Origin: Nocardia brasiliensis ATCC 700358
GTDB taxonomy: Bacteria; Actinomycetota; Actinomycetes; Mycobacteriales; Mycobacteriaceae
DNA: 64,000 nt
Assembly (NCBI RefSeq): GCF_000250675.2
Contig: NC_018681.1
Span: forward strand, 8,928,001 to 8,992,000
Direction: 5' to 3'
Each line of letters starts with the position of its first letter. The first letter of the stretch is position 1. The translations under genes were made by a program, and so were the position numbers. Below, one piece after another: positions 16,820 to 26,107 of this stretch. A model generated the notes under the pieces. It was not told where the DNA came from. It ran no database searches and saw nothing but the letters and a program-made list of their open reading frames with translations.

Positions 16820-17980
16820 TCAGTAGGACTTGGGCAGGCCGAGCGAGTACTGCGCGACGAAGTTCAGCACCATTTCCCGGCTGACCGGGGCGATCCGGCC
16901 GATGCGCGCGGCGGCCAGCATCGCGGCCAGGCCGTACTCCTTGGTCAGGCCCGCGCCGCCGTGGGTCTGGATGGCCTGATCCAGCGCCTTGATACTCGCC
17001 TCGGCCGCAGCGTATTTCGCCATGTTCGCCGCCTCGGCGGCACCCATCTCGTCGCCGAGGTCGTAGAGCGTGGCGGCCTTGCGCATCATCAGCTTGGCCA
17101 GCTCCAGCTCGATCTTCACCTGCGCCAGCGGATGCGAGATGCCTTGGTGCGCACCGATCGGCGTCTTCCACACCGTGCGCTCCTTGGCGTACTCCACCGC
17201 ACGATCGATGGCGTAGCGACCCAGGCCGATCGCCATCGCGGCACCCATCACCCGCTCCGGATTGAGACCGGCGAACAACTGCATCAGCGCGGCGTCCTCC
17301 TTGCCCACCAGCGCGTTCGCCGGCAGCCGCACGTCATCGAGGAACAGCGTGAACTGATGATCCGGCTCGATGATGTCCATTTCCTGCGGCGTCTTGTGGA
17401 AGCCTTCGGCATCGGTCGGCACGATGAACAGCGCGGGCTTGAGCTTGCCGGTCTTGTGATCCTCGGTGCGCGACACGATCAGCACGGCCTCGGCCTGATC
17501 CACCCCGGAGATGAAGATCTTGCGGCCGTTGAGGATCCACTCCTCGCCGTCGCGGCGCGCGGTGGTGGTGATCTGGTGCGAATTGGAACCCGCGTCCGGC
17601 TCGGTGATGCCGAACACCATTTTGCCGCTGCCGTCACCGAGTTTGGGCAGCCAGGTCTGCTTCTGCTCGTCGGTGCCGTACTTGGTGATGATGGTGCCGC
17701 AGATGGCCGGGGAGACCACCATCAGGAGCAGTCCCGCGCCCTGCGCGGACAGCTCCTCCATCACCAGCGCCAGCTCGTAGAGTCCCGCGCCACCGCCGCC
17801 GTACTCCTCCGGCAGATTCACCCCGAGGAAGCCGAGTTTGCCTGCCTCGTCCCACAATTCGGTGAGCGGCTCGTTGGCGCGAGCTTTCGGCAGCACGTAG
17901 TCGCGATAGTTGTACTTCGCGGCCAGCGCGGCAACAGCCGTCCGTAGCGCCTGCTGTTCTTCAGTCTCGACGAAACTCAT
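16820..17980 (-). CDS. fadE12: Acyl-CoA dehydrogenase (FadE12 position)
   Basis: A 386-residue flavoprotein with the three-domain ACAD pattern. The N-terminal helical part contains LGVNLPEEYGG, the flavin/substrate motif is FGITEPDAGSNS (about residues 122-133), and the C-terminal helical part contains QTHGGAGLTKEYG. It would remove two hydrogens alpha-beta from an acyl-CoA and pass electrons to ETF. Its ATG abuts the stop of the biotin carboxylase gene with no gap. The name follows the collinear Rv0972c. It is the second of two dissimilar dehydrogenases in the operon. Confidence 0.9.
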   Translation of the reverse strand: MSFVETEEQQALRTAVAALAAKYNYRDYVLPKARANEPLTELWDEAGKLGFLGVNLPEEYGGGGAGLYELALVMEELSAQGAGLLLMVVSPAICGTIITKYGTDEQKQTWLPKLGDGSGKMVFGITEPDAGSNSHQITTTARRDGEEWILNGRKIFISGVDQAEAVLIVSRTEDHKTGKLKPALFIVPTDAEGFHKTPQEMDIIEPDHQFTLFLDDVRLPANALVGKEDAALMQLFAGLNPERVMGAAMAIGLGRYAIDRAVEYAKERTVWKTPIGAHQGISHPLAQVKIELELAKLMMRKAATLYDLGDEMGAAEAANMAKYAAAEASIKALDQAIQTHGGAGLTKEYGLAAMLAAARIGRIAPVSREMVLNFVAQYSLGLPKSY

Positions 17981-19984
17981 TCACGACTCCTGGTTTTCGT
18001 TGCTCTCGGCGGGATCGACGACGGCAAGGACGGCGCCCACGTCGACCTGCTGGCCGACGGTGACGTTGACGGCGCTGAGCACGCCGGCGGCGGGGGCGGC
18101 GATGGTGTGCTCCATCTTCATCGCCTCCAGCCACAGGATGGGCTGACCCTGTTCGACCCGGCTGCCGACCTCGGCGCCGAGCCGGATCACGCTGCCGGGC
18201 ATGGGGGCGAGCAGGGAGCCGGTGGCCACCTGGTCGGCCGGATCGCTGAAACGCGGCAGTCTGCGCGCGCTGACCGGCCCGAGCGGCGAGTCCACGCACA
18301 CCAGATCGCCGTACCGGGCGACGGCGAAATGCCGACGGACCGGGCCTCTTTCGCCCGGCACCGCGAGCACCACGCGGTCGGCGCCCGACTCGACGAGTTC
18401 GAGCCCCTCGTAGCCGTCCACCGCGACCACCCCGCGGGTGTAGCGGTAGCCGATATCGTGTGTGCCGCTGGTACGGCTCTCGAACAGCTTGTGCGTCGAC
18501 TGCGACGGCAGGTTGCGCCAGCCGCTGGGCAGTCCGCCGCCGGCCCGCGCGGCGGCGCGGTTCGCCGCGGCGTCGGCGAGCGCGGCCGCGACCAGCGACA
18601 GCGCCTCGTCGGCTGCGGACACCAAAGGCGCTGCCAGCGTGTCCAATCCGTGCGTGCCGAAGAACGCGGTATCGGTGTCACCGGCGAGGAAGGCCGGGTG
18701 GCGCAGCACCCGGACCAGCAGGTCGCGGTTGGTCACCAGGCCGTGGATCTGCGCCCGGTGCAGTGCGGTCGCCAGCAGCCGCGCCGCCTCGTCGCGGGTT
18801 TCGGCGTAGGAGATGACCTTGGCCAGCATCGGGTCGTAGTGCACGCCGACGACCGAACCGTCCACCACACCGGTGTCCAGCCGGATACCCGGCCGGTCGA
18901 GCAGATCGAATTCGGTACGCACCAGCGGGATGTCGAGCCGGTGCACGGTACCGCTCTGCGGCTGCCAGTCCTGCGCCGGATCCTCGGCATAGAGCCGGAC
19001 CTCGATCGAATGCCCGTGCATCGCAGGCGGTTCCGACGGCAGCGCGGCACCGTCGGCCACGTCGAGTTGCAGGCGAACCAGATCCAGGCCGGTGGTGCAC
19101 TCGGTGACCGGATGCTCCACCTGCAGCCGGGTATTCATCTCGAGGAAGAAGAATTCGCCGCGCTCGTCGGCGAGGAATTCCACCGTGCCCGCGCCGGTGT
19201 AGCCGATCGCGCCCGCGGCCAGCCGCGCCGCCTCGAACAGCCGTTCGCGCATCCCTTCGGTGCGCTCGACCAGCGGCGAGGGCGCCTCCTCGACGACCTT
19301 CTGATGCCTGCGCTGGATGGAGCATTCGCGCTCGCCGACCGCCCAGATGGTGCCGTGCGTATCGGCCATCACCTGCACCTCGATATGCCTGCCGGTTTCG
19401 AGGTACCGCTCGCAGAACACCGTCGGATCGCCGAAGGCCGACTCGGCCTCGCGCCGCGCCCCTTCGAGCTGCGGGGTCAACTCGGCCAGACTGCGGACCA
19501 CGCGCATGCCGCGCCCGCCGCCGCCCGCGGACGCCTTGATCAGGACCGGCAGGTGGTCCGCGGTGACCTCGGCCGGGTCCAGCTCGGCGAGCACGGGGAC
19601 GCCCGCGGCGTCCATCATCTTCTTCGAGGCGACCTTGGAGCCCATCTGCTCGATCGCCTCGACCGGCGGGCCGATCCAAGTCAGCCCGGCCGCGAGCACC
19701 GCCTTCGCGAAATCGGCGTTCTCGGACAGGAATCCGTATCCGGGGTGCACGGCGTCGGCGCCCGCGGACAGCGCCGCCGCGATGATCAGATCACCGCGCA
19801 GGTAGGTTTCGGCCGGTGTGTTGCCGGGCAGCCGGACCGCCGAATCCGCCTCCGCCACATGCGGGGCGGCCGCGTCGGCGTCCGAATAGACCGCGACGGT
19901 GCTCAGACCGGTACGCCGGCAGGTGGCGAACACGCGGCGGGCGATCTCACCCCGATTGGCAACCAGGACACTCGAGATTGGCAT
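17981..19984 (-). CDS. accA2: Acyl-CoA carboxylase alpha subunit (biotin carboxylase plus BCCP)
   Basis: A 667-residue protein. It has an N-terminal biotin carboxylase (SSVLVANRGEIARRVF), the ATP-grasp glycine loop ASAGGGGRGM, and the catalytic-core EMNTRLQVEHPVTE. The C-terminal biotinyl domain carries EAMKMEH with the modified Lys at residue 623. It charges biotin with bicarbonate for the carboxyltransferase encoded 8 bp upstream. The ATG at 19982-19984 is chosen because the longer frame upstream is a shadow of the beta-subunit gene. The symbol is by collinearity with Rv0973c. Confidence 0.9.
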   Translation of the reverse strand: MPISSVLVANRGEIARRVFATCRRTGLSTVAVYSDADAAAPHVAEADSAVRLPGNTPAETYLRGDLIIAAALSAGADAVHPGYGFLSENADFAKAVLAAGLTWIGPPVEAIEQMGSKVASKKMMDAAGVPVLAELDPAEVTADHLPVLIKASAGGGGRGMRVVRSLAELTPQLEGARREAESAFGDPTVFCERYLETGRHIEVQVMADTHGTIWAVGERECSIQRRHQKVVEEAPSPLVERTEGMRERLFEAARLAAGAIGYTGAGTVEFLADERGEFFFLEMNTRLQVEHPVTECTTGLDLVRLQLDVADGAALPSEPPAMHGHSIEVRLYAEDPAQDWQPQSGTVHRLDIPLVRTEFDLLDRPGIRLDTGVVDGSVVGVHYDPMLAKVISYAETRDEAARLLATALHRAQIHGLVTNRDLLVRVLRHPAFLAGDTDTAFFGTHGLDTLAAPLVSAADEALSLVAAALADAAANRAAARAGGGLPSGWRNLPSQSTHKLFESRTSGTHDIGYRYTRGVVAVDGYEGLELVESGADRVVLAVPGERGPVRRHFAVARYGDLVCVDSPLGPVSARRLPRFSDPADQVATGSLLAPMPGSVIRLGAEVGSRVEQGQPILWLEAMKMEHTIAAPAAGVLSAVNVTVGQQVDVGAVLAVVDPAESNENQES

Positions 19985-19992
19985 CTGATCCC

Positions 19993-21591
19993 TCACATTC
20001 GGAAGACGCCGAAGCCGTCGGCGCCCTTGATCGGGGCATTGTGAATGGCCGACAAGGACATTCCCAACACGGTGCGGGTATCGCGCGGATCGATGACGCC
20101 GTCGTCGTAGAGCCGACCGGACATGAACATGGCCAGCGACTCGGCCTCGATCTGCGCCTCGACCATGGCGCGCATCCCGGCGTCGGCCTCCTCGTTGAAC
20201 GGCTGGCCCTTGGCCTCGGCCGCGGCCCGGCCCACGATCGAGATGACGCCGGCCAGCTGCGCGCCGCCCATCACGGCGGATTTCGCACTGGGCCAGGCGA
20301 AAACGAACCGCGGGTCGTAGGCGCGCCCGCACATGCCGTAGTGCCCGGCGCCGTAGGAGGCGCCCATCAGCACCGAGATATGCGGCACCGTCGAATTGGA
20401 GACCGCGTTGATCATCATCGCGCCGTGCTTGATGATGCCCTTCTGCTCGTACTCCTTGCCGACCATGTAGCCGGTGGTGTTGTGCAGGAACAGCAGTGGC
20501 GTGTCGGACTTGTTCGCCAGCTGGATGAACTGGGTGGCCTTCTGCGATTCCTCGGAGAACAGCACGCCCCGCGCGTTGGCCAGGATGCCGATCGGATAGC
20601 CGTGCAGCTCCGCCCAGCCGGTGACCAGGCTGCTGCCGTACAGCGGTTTGAACTCGTCGAAATCGGAGCCGTCCACGATGCGCGCGATCACCTCGCGCGG
20701 GTCGAACGGGATCTTCAGATCCGAGGGCACGATGCCGAGCAGATCCTCGGGGTCGTACCGCGGCTCGAGCACCGCCGGGCGCGGGGCCGGGCCCTGCTTG
20801 CGCCAGTTCAGCCTGCGGACGATGGCGCGGCCGAGCCGGATCGCGTCCTGCTCGTCGATCGCGTAGTAGTCGGCCAGACCCGAGACGCGGGCGTGCATAT
20901 CGGCACCGCCGAGCGATTCGTCGTCGGACTCCTCCCCGGTCGCCATCTTGACCAGCGGTGGGCCGCCGAGGAACACCTTGGAGCGCTCCTTGATCATCAC
21001 CACGTGATCGGACATGCCGGGGATGTAGGCCCCGCCCGCGGTCGAGTTACCGAAAACCAGTGCGATGGTAGGGATTCCGGCCGCCGAGGCGCGGGTGAGG
21101 TCGCGGAACATGCGACCGCCGGGCACGAAGACTTCCTTCTGCGTCGGCAGGTCCGCGCCGCCGGACTCCACCAGCGAGATCACCGGCAACCGGTTCTCCC
21201 GCACGATGTCGTTGATCCGCAACGTCTTTCGCAGTGTCCACGGGTTGGACGTGCCGCCGCGCACGGTCGGGTCGGGCGCGACGATCATGCATTCGACGCC
21301 CTCCACGATCCCGATGCCCGCGATGGTGCTCGCGCCGACGTGGAACTCGCTGCCCCACCCCGCCAGCGGGCACAGCTCCAGGAACGGCGAGTCCTCGTCG
21401 ACGAGCAGCTCGATCCGCTCGCGCGCGGTCAGCTTGCCGCGCTTGCGATGCCGAGCCAGCTTCTCCGGCCCGCCACCCGCGATCGCCTTGGCGAACTCCC
21501 CCTCCACCTCGGTGAGTTTGGCGGTCATGGCTTCCGCCGCGGCCGCGTAATCCGGCGACGCGGTATCCAACGTGCTGCGCAGGGTGGTCAA
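19993..21591 (-). CDS. accD2: Acyl-CoA carboxylase beta subunit (carboxyltransferase)
   Basis: A 532-residue carboxyltransferase of the methylcrotonyl/geranyl-CoA carboxylase type. RERIELLVDEDSPFLEL begins the N-terminal half; the C-terminal half carries GASYGAGHYGMCGRAY and a closing DPRDTRTVLGM. It transfers CO2 from biotin to a branched enoyl-CoA. The TTG at 21589-21591 overlaps the previous stop as TTGA, which supports this start; an ATG 20 codons in would truncate the usual N-terminus. The GASYGAGHYGM signature is shared with methylcrotonyl-CoA carboxylases. Symbol by position relative to Rv0974c. Confidence 0.9.
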   Translation of the reverse strand: MTTLRSTLDTASPDYAAAAEAMTAKLTEVEGEFAKAIAGGGPEKLARHRKRGKLTARERIELLVDEDSPFLELCPLAGWGSEFHVGASTIAGIGIVEGVECMIVAPDPTVRGGTSNPWTLRKTLRINDIVRENRLPVISLVESGGADLPTQKEVFVPGGRMFRDLTRASAAGIPTIALVFGNSTAGGAYIPGMSDHVVMIKERSKVFLGGPPLVKMATGEESDDESLGGADMHARVSGLADYYAIDEQDAIRLGRAIVRRLNWRKQGPAPRPAVLEPRYDPEDLLGIVPSDLKIPFDPREVIARIVDGSDFDEFKPLYGSSLVTGWAELHGYPIGILANARGVLFSEESQKATQFIQLANKSDTPLLFLHNTTGYMVGKEYEQKGIIKHGAMMINAVSNSTVPHISVLMGASYGAGHYGMCGRAYDPRFVFAWPSAKSAVMGGAQLAGVISIVGRAAAEAKGQPFNEEADAGMRAMVEAQIEAESLAMFMSGRLYDDGVIDPRDTRTVLGMSLSAIHNAPIKGADGFGVFRM

Positions 21592-22733
21592 GACTGGTAC
21601 CCCAATCGTTTGGCGGCAAGGCCGGTCAGGATTTCGGTGGTGCCACCGCCGATGCCGAGGATGCGCATATCGCGGTATTGGCGTTCGATCTCGGATTCGC
21701 GCATGTAGCCGAGGCCGCCGAACAGCTGGACCGCCTGGTTGGCCACCCATTCGCCCGCCTCGACGGCGGTGTTCTTGGCGAAGCAGACCTCGGCGATCAG
21801 GTCGGTCTCGCCGTTCGCGCTGCGCTGGGCCACATCCCGGGTGTAGACGCGGGCGACATCGATGCGCCGCGCCATCTCGGTAACCGTGTTCTGCACGGCC
21901 TGCCTGCTGATCAGCGGGCGCCCGAAGGTTTCCCGGCTGCGCACCCACTCCAAAGTGAGATCGAGACAGCGCTGCGCGCTCGAATACGCCTGCACCGCAA
22001 GGCCGACCCGCTCGCTGACGAACGCGCCCGCGATCTGGAAGAAGCCGGAGTTCTCCGCGCCGACCAGGTTCTCGGCGGGCACCCGGACGTCCACGTAGGA
22101 CAGTTCGGCGGTGTCGGAGGCGCGCCAGCCCATCTTGTCCAGCTTGCGGCTCACGGTGAAGCCCGGTGTGCCCTTCTCCACCACCAGCAGCGAAATCCCT
22201 TGCGAGCCGGGCCCACCCGTGCGGACGGCGGTGACCACGTAGTCGGCGCGGCAGGCCGAGGTGATGTAGGTCTTGGCTCCGTTGACGATGTAGTGATCGC
22301 CGTCGCGGCGCGCGGTGGTGGTGAGGTGACCGACATCGGAACCGCCGCCGGGCTCGGTGATGGCCAGCGAACCGATCTTCTCCCCCGCCAGCGTCGGGCG
22401 CACCCACCGCTCGATCTGGTCGGGATTGCCCGCGGCGATCATGTGCGGCACCGCGATACCGCAGGTGAACAACGAGGCGAACAAGCCACCCGAGGCCCCG
22501 GCCTGGTGCAGTTCCTCGCAGACGATCATCGCGTCGATGCCGTCACCGCCGGCACCGCCGGCGGATTCCGGGAATTGGATGCCGAGCAGACCCAGCGCAC
22601 CCGCCTTCTTGTGCAGCTCACGCGGGATCTCCCCGTCGCGCTCCCACTCGTCCAGATAGGGCAGGACGTCACGCTCCGCGAAACTGCGCACCGTGGCGCG
22701 CAATTCGCGCCGCTCCGGCGTATTCCAGCTCAT
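21588..22733 (-). CDS. fadE13: Acyl-CoA dehydrogenase (FadE13 position)
   Basis: A 381-residue ACAD with LGIQFPESAGGAGG, the flavin motif LAITEPGGGSDVG and a C-terminal QLFGGLGYMRESEIERQYRD. The Glu in the RESE segment occupies a region that holds the catalytic base in several acyl-CoA dehydrogenases. It overlaps both neighbours (ATGA upstream, TTGA downstream), so it is tightly coupled. It is citronellyl-CoA/AtuD-like by context. Named by collinearity with Rv0975c. Confidence 0.9.
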   Translation of the reverse strand: MSWNTPERRELRATVRSFAERDVLPYLDEWERDGEIPRELHKKAGALGLLGIQFPESAGGAGGDGIDAMIVCEELHQAGASGGLFASLFTCGIAVPHMIAAGNPDQIERWVRPTLAGEKIGSLAITEPGGGSDVGHLTTTARRDGDHYIVNGAKTYITSACRADYVVTAVRTGGPGSQGISLLVVEKGTPGFTVSRKLDKMGWRASDTAELSYVDVRVPAENLVGAENSGFFQIAGAFVSERVGLAVQAYSSAQRCLDLTLEWVRSRETFGRPLISRQAVQNTVTEMARRIDVARVYTRDVAQRSANGETDLIAEVCFAKNTAVEAGEWVANQAVQLFGGLGYMRESEIERQYRDMRILGIGGGTTEILTGLAAKRLGYQS

Positions 22734-24442
22734 AACAACTCCAAGGGGATGTCGAGATGACGGGACCGCAGCCATTCGCCGAGTCCTTTGGCCTGTGGGT
22801 CGAATCGGGCCTGATAGGCGACGCCCTGTCCGAGCAGTCCCTCGATGATGAAGTTGACCGCGCGCAGATTGGGCAGCACGTGCCGGGTCACGGTCAGCGC
22901 GGCGGCTTCGGGCAGCAGCTCTTTCACCCGATCGACCGTGAGTGTGTGCACCAGCCAACGCCATTGGTCCTCGGTGCGTACCCAGACGCCGACATTGGCG
23001 TTGCCACCTTTGTCGCCGCTGCGCGCCAGCGCGATGCTGCCGAGGGGAACGCGTCGAGTCTCTCTGCCCACCAACGGTTCCGGCAGCGCGGGCTCGCTCA
23101 CCTCGGCCAGCACCAGGGTGTCCGCGGCGGGCGCGATCTCGGTGCGCGAACCATCCGGCAGCACCGCGACGTGCGGCACCTCGGTGGCCGCGACGTAGCC
23201 CGGCGTATACACACCGTAAGGCGAACCGTTGCCGGGCAACGTGGTGAAGCTGCACCCCGGATAGCTGGCCAGCGCCAACTCGACGGCGACGCTGGAGAAG
23301 GCCCGGCCCACCTTGTTCGGGTCGGCGTCGCGCACCACGCAGCGCAGCAGCGCGCTGGCCTGCTCCTCGGTGTCGGCGTCGGGCCGATCCAGGCGGGCCA
23401 GTGTCCAGTCCAGCTCCGCGGGCTTGGTCGGCAGCCAGGACTCCAGTTGCCGCTGTGCCAGTTCGGCTTTCGCCTCGATATCGAGCCCGGTGAGGATGAA
23501 GGCCATCTCGTTGCGGAAGCCGCCCAGGGTGTTCAGCGAGACCTTCAGCGTGTCGGGCGGGGCCTCGCCGGCGACACCGCTGATCAGTACCCGATCGGGG
23601 CCGTCGGCGGCGAGTCGCACCGTGTCCAGCCGGGAGGTGACATCCGGCCCGGCATAGCGCGCGCCCTGGATCTCGTACATCAGCTGCGCCGCGACCGTGT
23701 CGACCGTGACCGCACCGCCGGTGCCCGCGTGCTTGGTGATGACACTGCTGCCGTCCCTGCGGATTTCGGCGATCGGGAAGCCGGGCCGGCCGAGATCGGC
23801 GAGTTCGGTGAAGAAGGCGAAGTTGCCGCCGGTGGCCTGGGTGCTGCACTCGATCACGTGCCCGGCCACCACCGCACCCGCCAGCTGGTCGTAATCGGTT
23901 CGGCCCCAGCCGAAGTGGGCGGCGGCCGGGCCGACGACCACCGACGCGTCGGTGACCCGGCCGGTCACCACGATATCGGCGCCGGCGTGCAGACATTCGA
24001 CGATGCCCCAGGCGCCGAGGTAGGCGTTGGCGGTGAGCGGGGAGCCGAGGCCGAGTTCGCTTGCGCGACCGACCAAATCGTCGCCTTCGACGTAAGCGAT
24101 CTTGGCGTCGAGACCGAGGTCCGCGGCCACCTTGCGCAGGCGCTCCGCGAGGCCGGCGGGATTCAGACCGCCCGCGTTGGCGACGATCTGCACATTACGT
24201 TCCAACGCCAGCCCGAGGCAGTCCTCGAGCTGTTTGACGAAGGTCTTGGCATAACCGAGGCTCGGGTCCTTCATCCGGTCCCGGCCGAGGATCAGCATGG
24301 TCAACTCGGCGAGGTAGTCCCCGGTGAGCACGTCGAGCTGCCCACCTTCGAGCATCTCGCGCATCGCGCTGAACCGATCGCCGTAGAAGCCGGAACAGTT
24401 GCCGATCCGGAGGACCTCCGGATTCACGGCCAGCGTACTCAT
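22730..24442 (-). CDS. AtuA/DUF1446 family protein, first gene of the operon
   Basis: A 570-residue protein beginning MSTLAVNPEVLRIGNCSGFY. GNCSGFYGDR, the ANAGGLNPAG segment and GADIVVTGRVTDASV are typical of the acyclic terpene utilisation protein family (DUF1446), and a C-terminal subdomain contains LARSGDKGGNANVGV. Its exact reaction is not established, although it is a constant partner of geranyl/methylcrotonyl-type carboxylases. The ATG at 24440-24442 was chosen because upstream residues have no family character. It corresponds to Rv0976c. The promoter probably lies in 24443-24632, where I see no further gene. Confidence 0.88.
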   Translation of the reverse strand: MSTLAVNPEVLRIGNCSGFYGDRFSAMREMLEGGQLDVLTGDYLAELTMLILGRDRMKDPSLGYAKTFVKQLEDCLGLALERNVQIVANAGGLNPAGLAERLRKVAADLGLDAKIAYVEGDDLVGRASELGLGSPLTANAYLGAWGIVECLHAGADIVVTGRVTDASVVVGPAAAHFGWGRTDYDQLAGAVVAGHVIECSTQATGGNFAFFTELADLGRPGFPIAEIRRDGSSVITKHAGTGGAVTVDTVAAQLMYEIQGARYAGPDVTSRLDTVRLAADGPDRVLISGVAGEAPPDTLKVSLNTLGGFRNEMAFILTGLDIEAKAELAQRQLESWLPTKPAELDWTLARLDRPDADTEEQASALLRCVVRDADPNKVGRAFSSVAVELALASYPGCSFTTLPGNGSPYGVYTPGYVAATEVPHVAVLPDGSRTEIAPAADTLVLAEVSEPALPEPLVGRETRRVPLGSIALARSGDKGGNANVGVWVRTEDQWRWLVHTLTVDRVKELLPEAAALTVTRHVLPNLRAVNFIIEGLLGQGVAYQARFDPQAKGLGEWLRSRHLDIPLELL

Positions 24443-24632
24443 CAGCGGGTATGCCTCCTCTGCGGTGCCGGACCGGCAGGGCGCAGCCGCGTGCCGCACC
24501 CGTGAAGTCCGCGTTCCGGGGTTCAGCATCACACCGCACACAGAAAAAAGCAAGCGCGCGTGCTTGTTAATCGGCTGTGGGTCAGATCACCGCGGGAAGC
24601 GCGTGGAAAGCGAGTCATCAGGACAGAGCACA

Positions 24633-24803
24633 ATGGGCCCCGTGTCTACTGATGTCACCGTGATTCTCTTGATCGCCCTGGCCGGATTCCTGCTCGGCGG
24701 GGCGTATACGACGTGGAAGACCGCGCGACCGCTGTCGATCGCACTCGGGGTCTGCGCGGTACTCGCCGCGGCGGGCGGCATCACCTGGTGGATCGGGTCC
24801 TGA
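24633..24803 (+). CDS. Small membrane protein, 56 residues
   Basis: Two hydrophobic spans (VTVILLIALAGFLLGGAY and LSIALGVCAVLAAAGGITWW) are joined by a short positively charged loop, giving a helical hairpin in the membrane. The function is unknown. It starts at ATG 24633 with AGGA about 10 bp upstream; a GTG at 24642 is an alternative. It stops 1 bp before the 3-prime end of the convergent cyclase gene. Confidence 0.65.
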   Translation: MGPVSTDVTVILLIALAGFLLGGAYTTWKTARPLSIALGVCAVLAAAGGITWWIGS

Positions 24804-24804
24804 C

Positions 24805-25728
24805 TCAGTTCTCGGACAGCCGGAAGATGCGCAGGTCCTCGGGGACACCGCTGAGCGGCGCGGCGAAGAAGCTACGGCGATACGGCTTCACGGCGTAACC
24901 CAGTTCCGCGAGCGTCTCCGGCTTCAGCGACTGCAACGTCGCCTCGGACAGCATCGTGTTGCCGTTGCCGCCCGCCTCCATCACCCGGGCCGCGATGGTG
25001 ACGTCCACACCCAGCCAGTCGCCGCCGATTTCCCGCGGCGAGCCGGTATGCAGGCCGATCCGCATCTGCGGGCGGTAGTCCCGCACCTTCACGTCGGCCA
25101 GGTTGCGTTTGGCGTTGATCGCGGCGCGCACCGCGCGCTCGGCGGACGGGAACACCGCCATGACGCCGTCACCCATCCGCTTGACCACCTGACCGCCACG
25201 CTCGGCGATCGGCGGCTCGATGGCCTTGGCCACGCGGCGGAGCAACTCCAGGGTCGCCTCGTCGCCCGCGGAGAGCGACCAATTGGAGAACGCCACCAGA
25301 TCGGTGAACATGACGGTTATCTCTTGGTTACCTTTGCCGCGGCCGACGCGCTCCAGCATCGCCTGCCAGACCTGCAACGCGCCGAAGCCGATCTCCCTGG
25401 CCGCGCTGGGGGTGTCGCCGACCAGCTTGTCCGCGGCGCGCGCGACGGCCCGCGCGCCACCGGGGCCCGAAACCGACAGCGGGTCACCGAAAGAAGGGTC
25501 ACCGGGCAGCTGCTCACGCGCTTTGCGGAGCACGCCGATGAGATCTTTCCGGTTGTTCGCCGCGTTCATCAGCGTGGAAAGCTGACCTTTGCGCAGCCCC
25601 GCGCGGGACCGGCGGATCGGCCCGTCCGCGTCCGCGGGTACCAGCGGGATGACGACCTCGGGCGGAAGGGCATTCTCGCCCTCCGAATCCGACCCGGGCG
25701 CAGCACCGCCGGAAGGTGTTTCGCTCAC
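24805..25728 (-). CDS. Class III adenylate/guanylate cyclase domain protein
   Basis: About 307 residues: a low-complexity N-terminus, a conserved helical segment, then a C-terminal cyclase domain. FTDLVAFSNWS gives the first metal Asp, VKRMGDGVMAVF gives the substrate Lys and second metal Asp, and GGDWLGVDVTIAARV covers the transition-state region. Where most enzymes read VNxAAR this protein reads VTIAAR, so the Asn seems replaced by Thr while the Arg is kept. No membrane segment is present. I prefer the GTG at 25726-25728 (MSETPSGG); an ATG at 25776 would add 16 residues of uncertain sequence. Confidence 0.78.
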   Translation of the reverse strand: MSETPSGGAAPGSDSEGENALPPEVVIPLVPADADGPIRRSRAGLRKGQLSTLMNAANNRKDLIGVLRKAREQLPGDPSFGDPLSVSGPGGARAVARAADKLVGDTPSAAREIGFGALQVWQAMLERVGRGKGNQEITVMFTDLVAFSNWSLSAGDEATLELLRRVAKAIEPPIAERGGQVVKRMGDGVMAVFPSAERAVRAAINAKRNLADVKVRDYRPQMRIGLHTGSPREIGGDWLGVDVTIAARVMEAGGNGNTMLSEATLQSLKPETLAELGYAVKPYRRSFFAAPLSGVPEDLRIFRLSEN

Positions 25729-25956
25729 GTGCAGAGGGTATCTCAGCCGTCCCGCGGCTGGTGGATCGCTGATCATGGCCACCTTGCTACCTCCCGACGG
25801 ACGCAGCGGGCACGACATTGGGGCCGCCGATGGATAACGAGCTGGTTGCTGGTTCGAACTGTACTCGCGGATCCGCCCCCGCTGAAGCGACGCGATTCAC
25901 AGTTTCCGCGATGTTCACAGGGCCCGCCGACCGGCCATAATGCCCTCGGCCGAAAC

Positions 25957-25999
25957 ATCATCGGCCCGGCACGAAGGGGATTCGCACCGGGCCGATGAT
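25957..25999. terminator. Strong hairpin distal to the ABC operon
   Basis: A perfect 13-bp stem (ATCATCGGCCCGG, 25957-25969; CCGGGCCGATGAT, 25987-25999) holds a further small CGAA/TTCG helix in its loop. It lies about 110 bp beyond the permease stop. Confidence 0.6.
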
Positions 26000-26068
26000 C
26001 ACACCGTCCACCGGGCAGTGGCGGGCGGTGCCTGGGCGCGCGGACCTCCCGACAAGGTCGGCGCCCCA

Positions 26069-26098
26069 ACCCGAGTGGCGAGGGAGGGCGACTCGGGT
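26069..26098. terminator. Hairpin next to the ABC permease stop
   Basis: The arms ACCCGAGT (26069-26076) and ACTCGGGT (26091-26098) form an 8-bp stem with a 14-nt purine-rich loop, 9 bp after the permease stop codon on the minus strand. Confidence 0.5.
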
Positions 26099-26107
26099 AG
26101 TTCGTGG

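Larger units (their letters stand above)
25729..26107. other. Intergenic region without a gene, 379 bp
   Basis: Only antisense shadow frames cross it. It contains the cyclase promoter side and two hairpins, listed separately, that probably end the ABC exporter operon. Confidence 0.6.
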
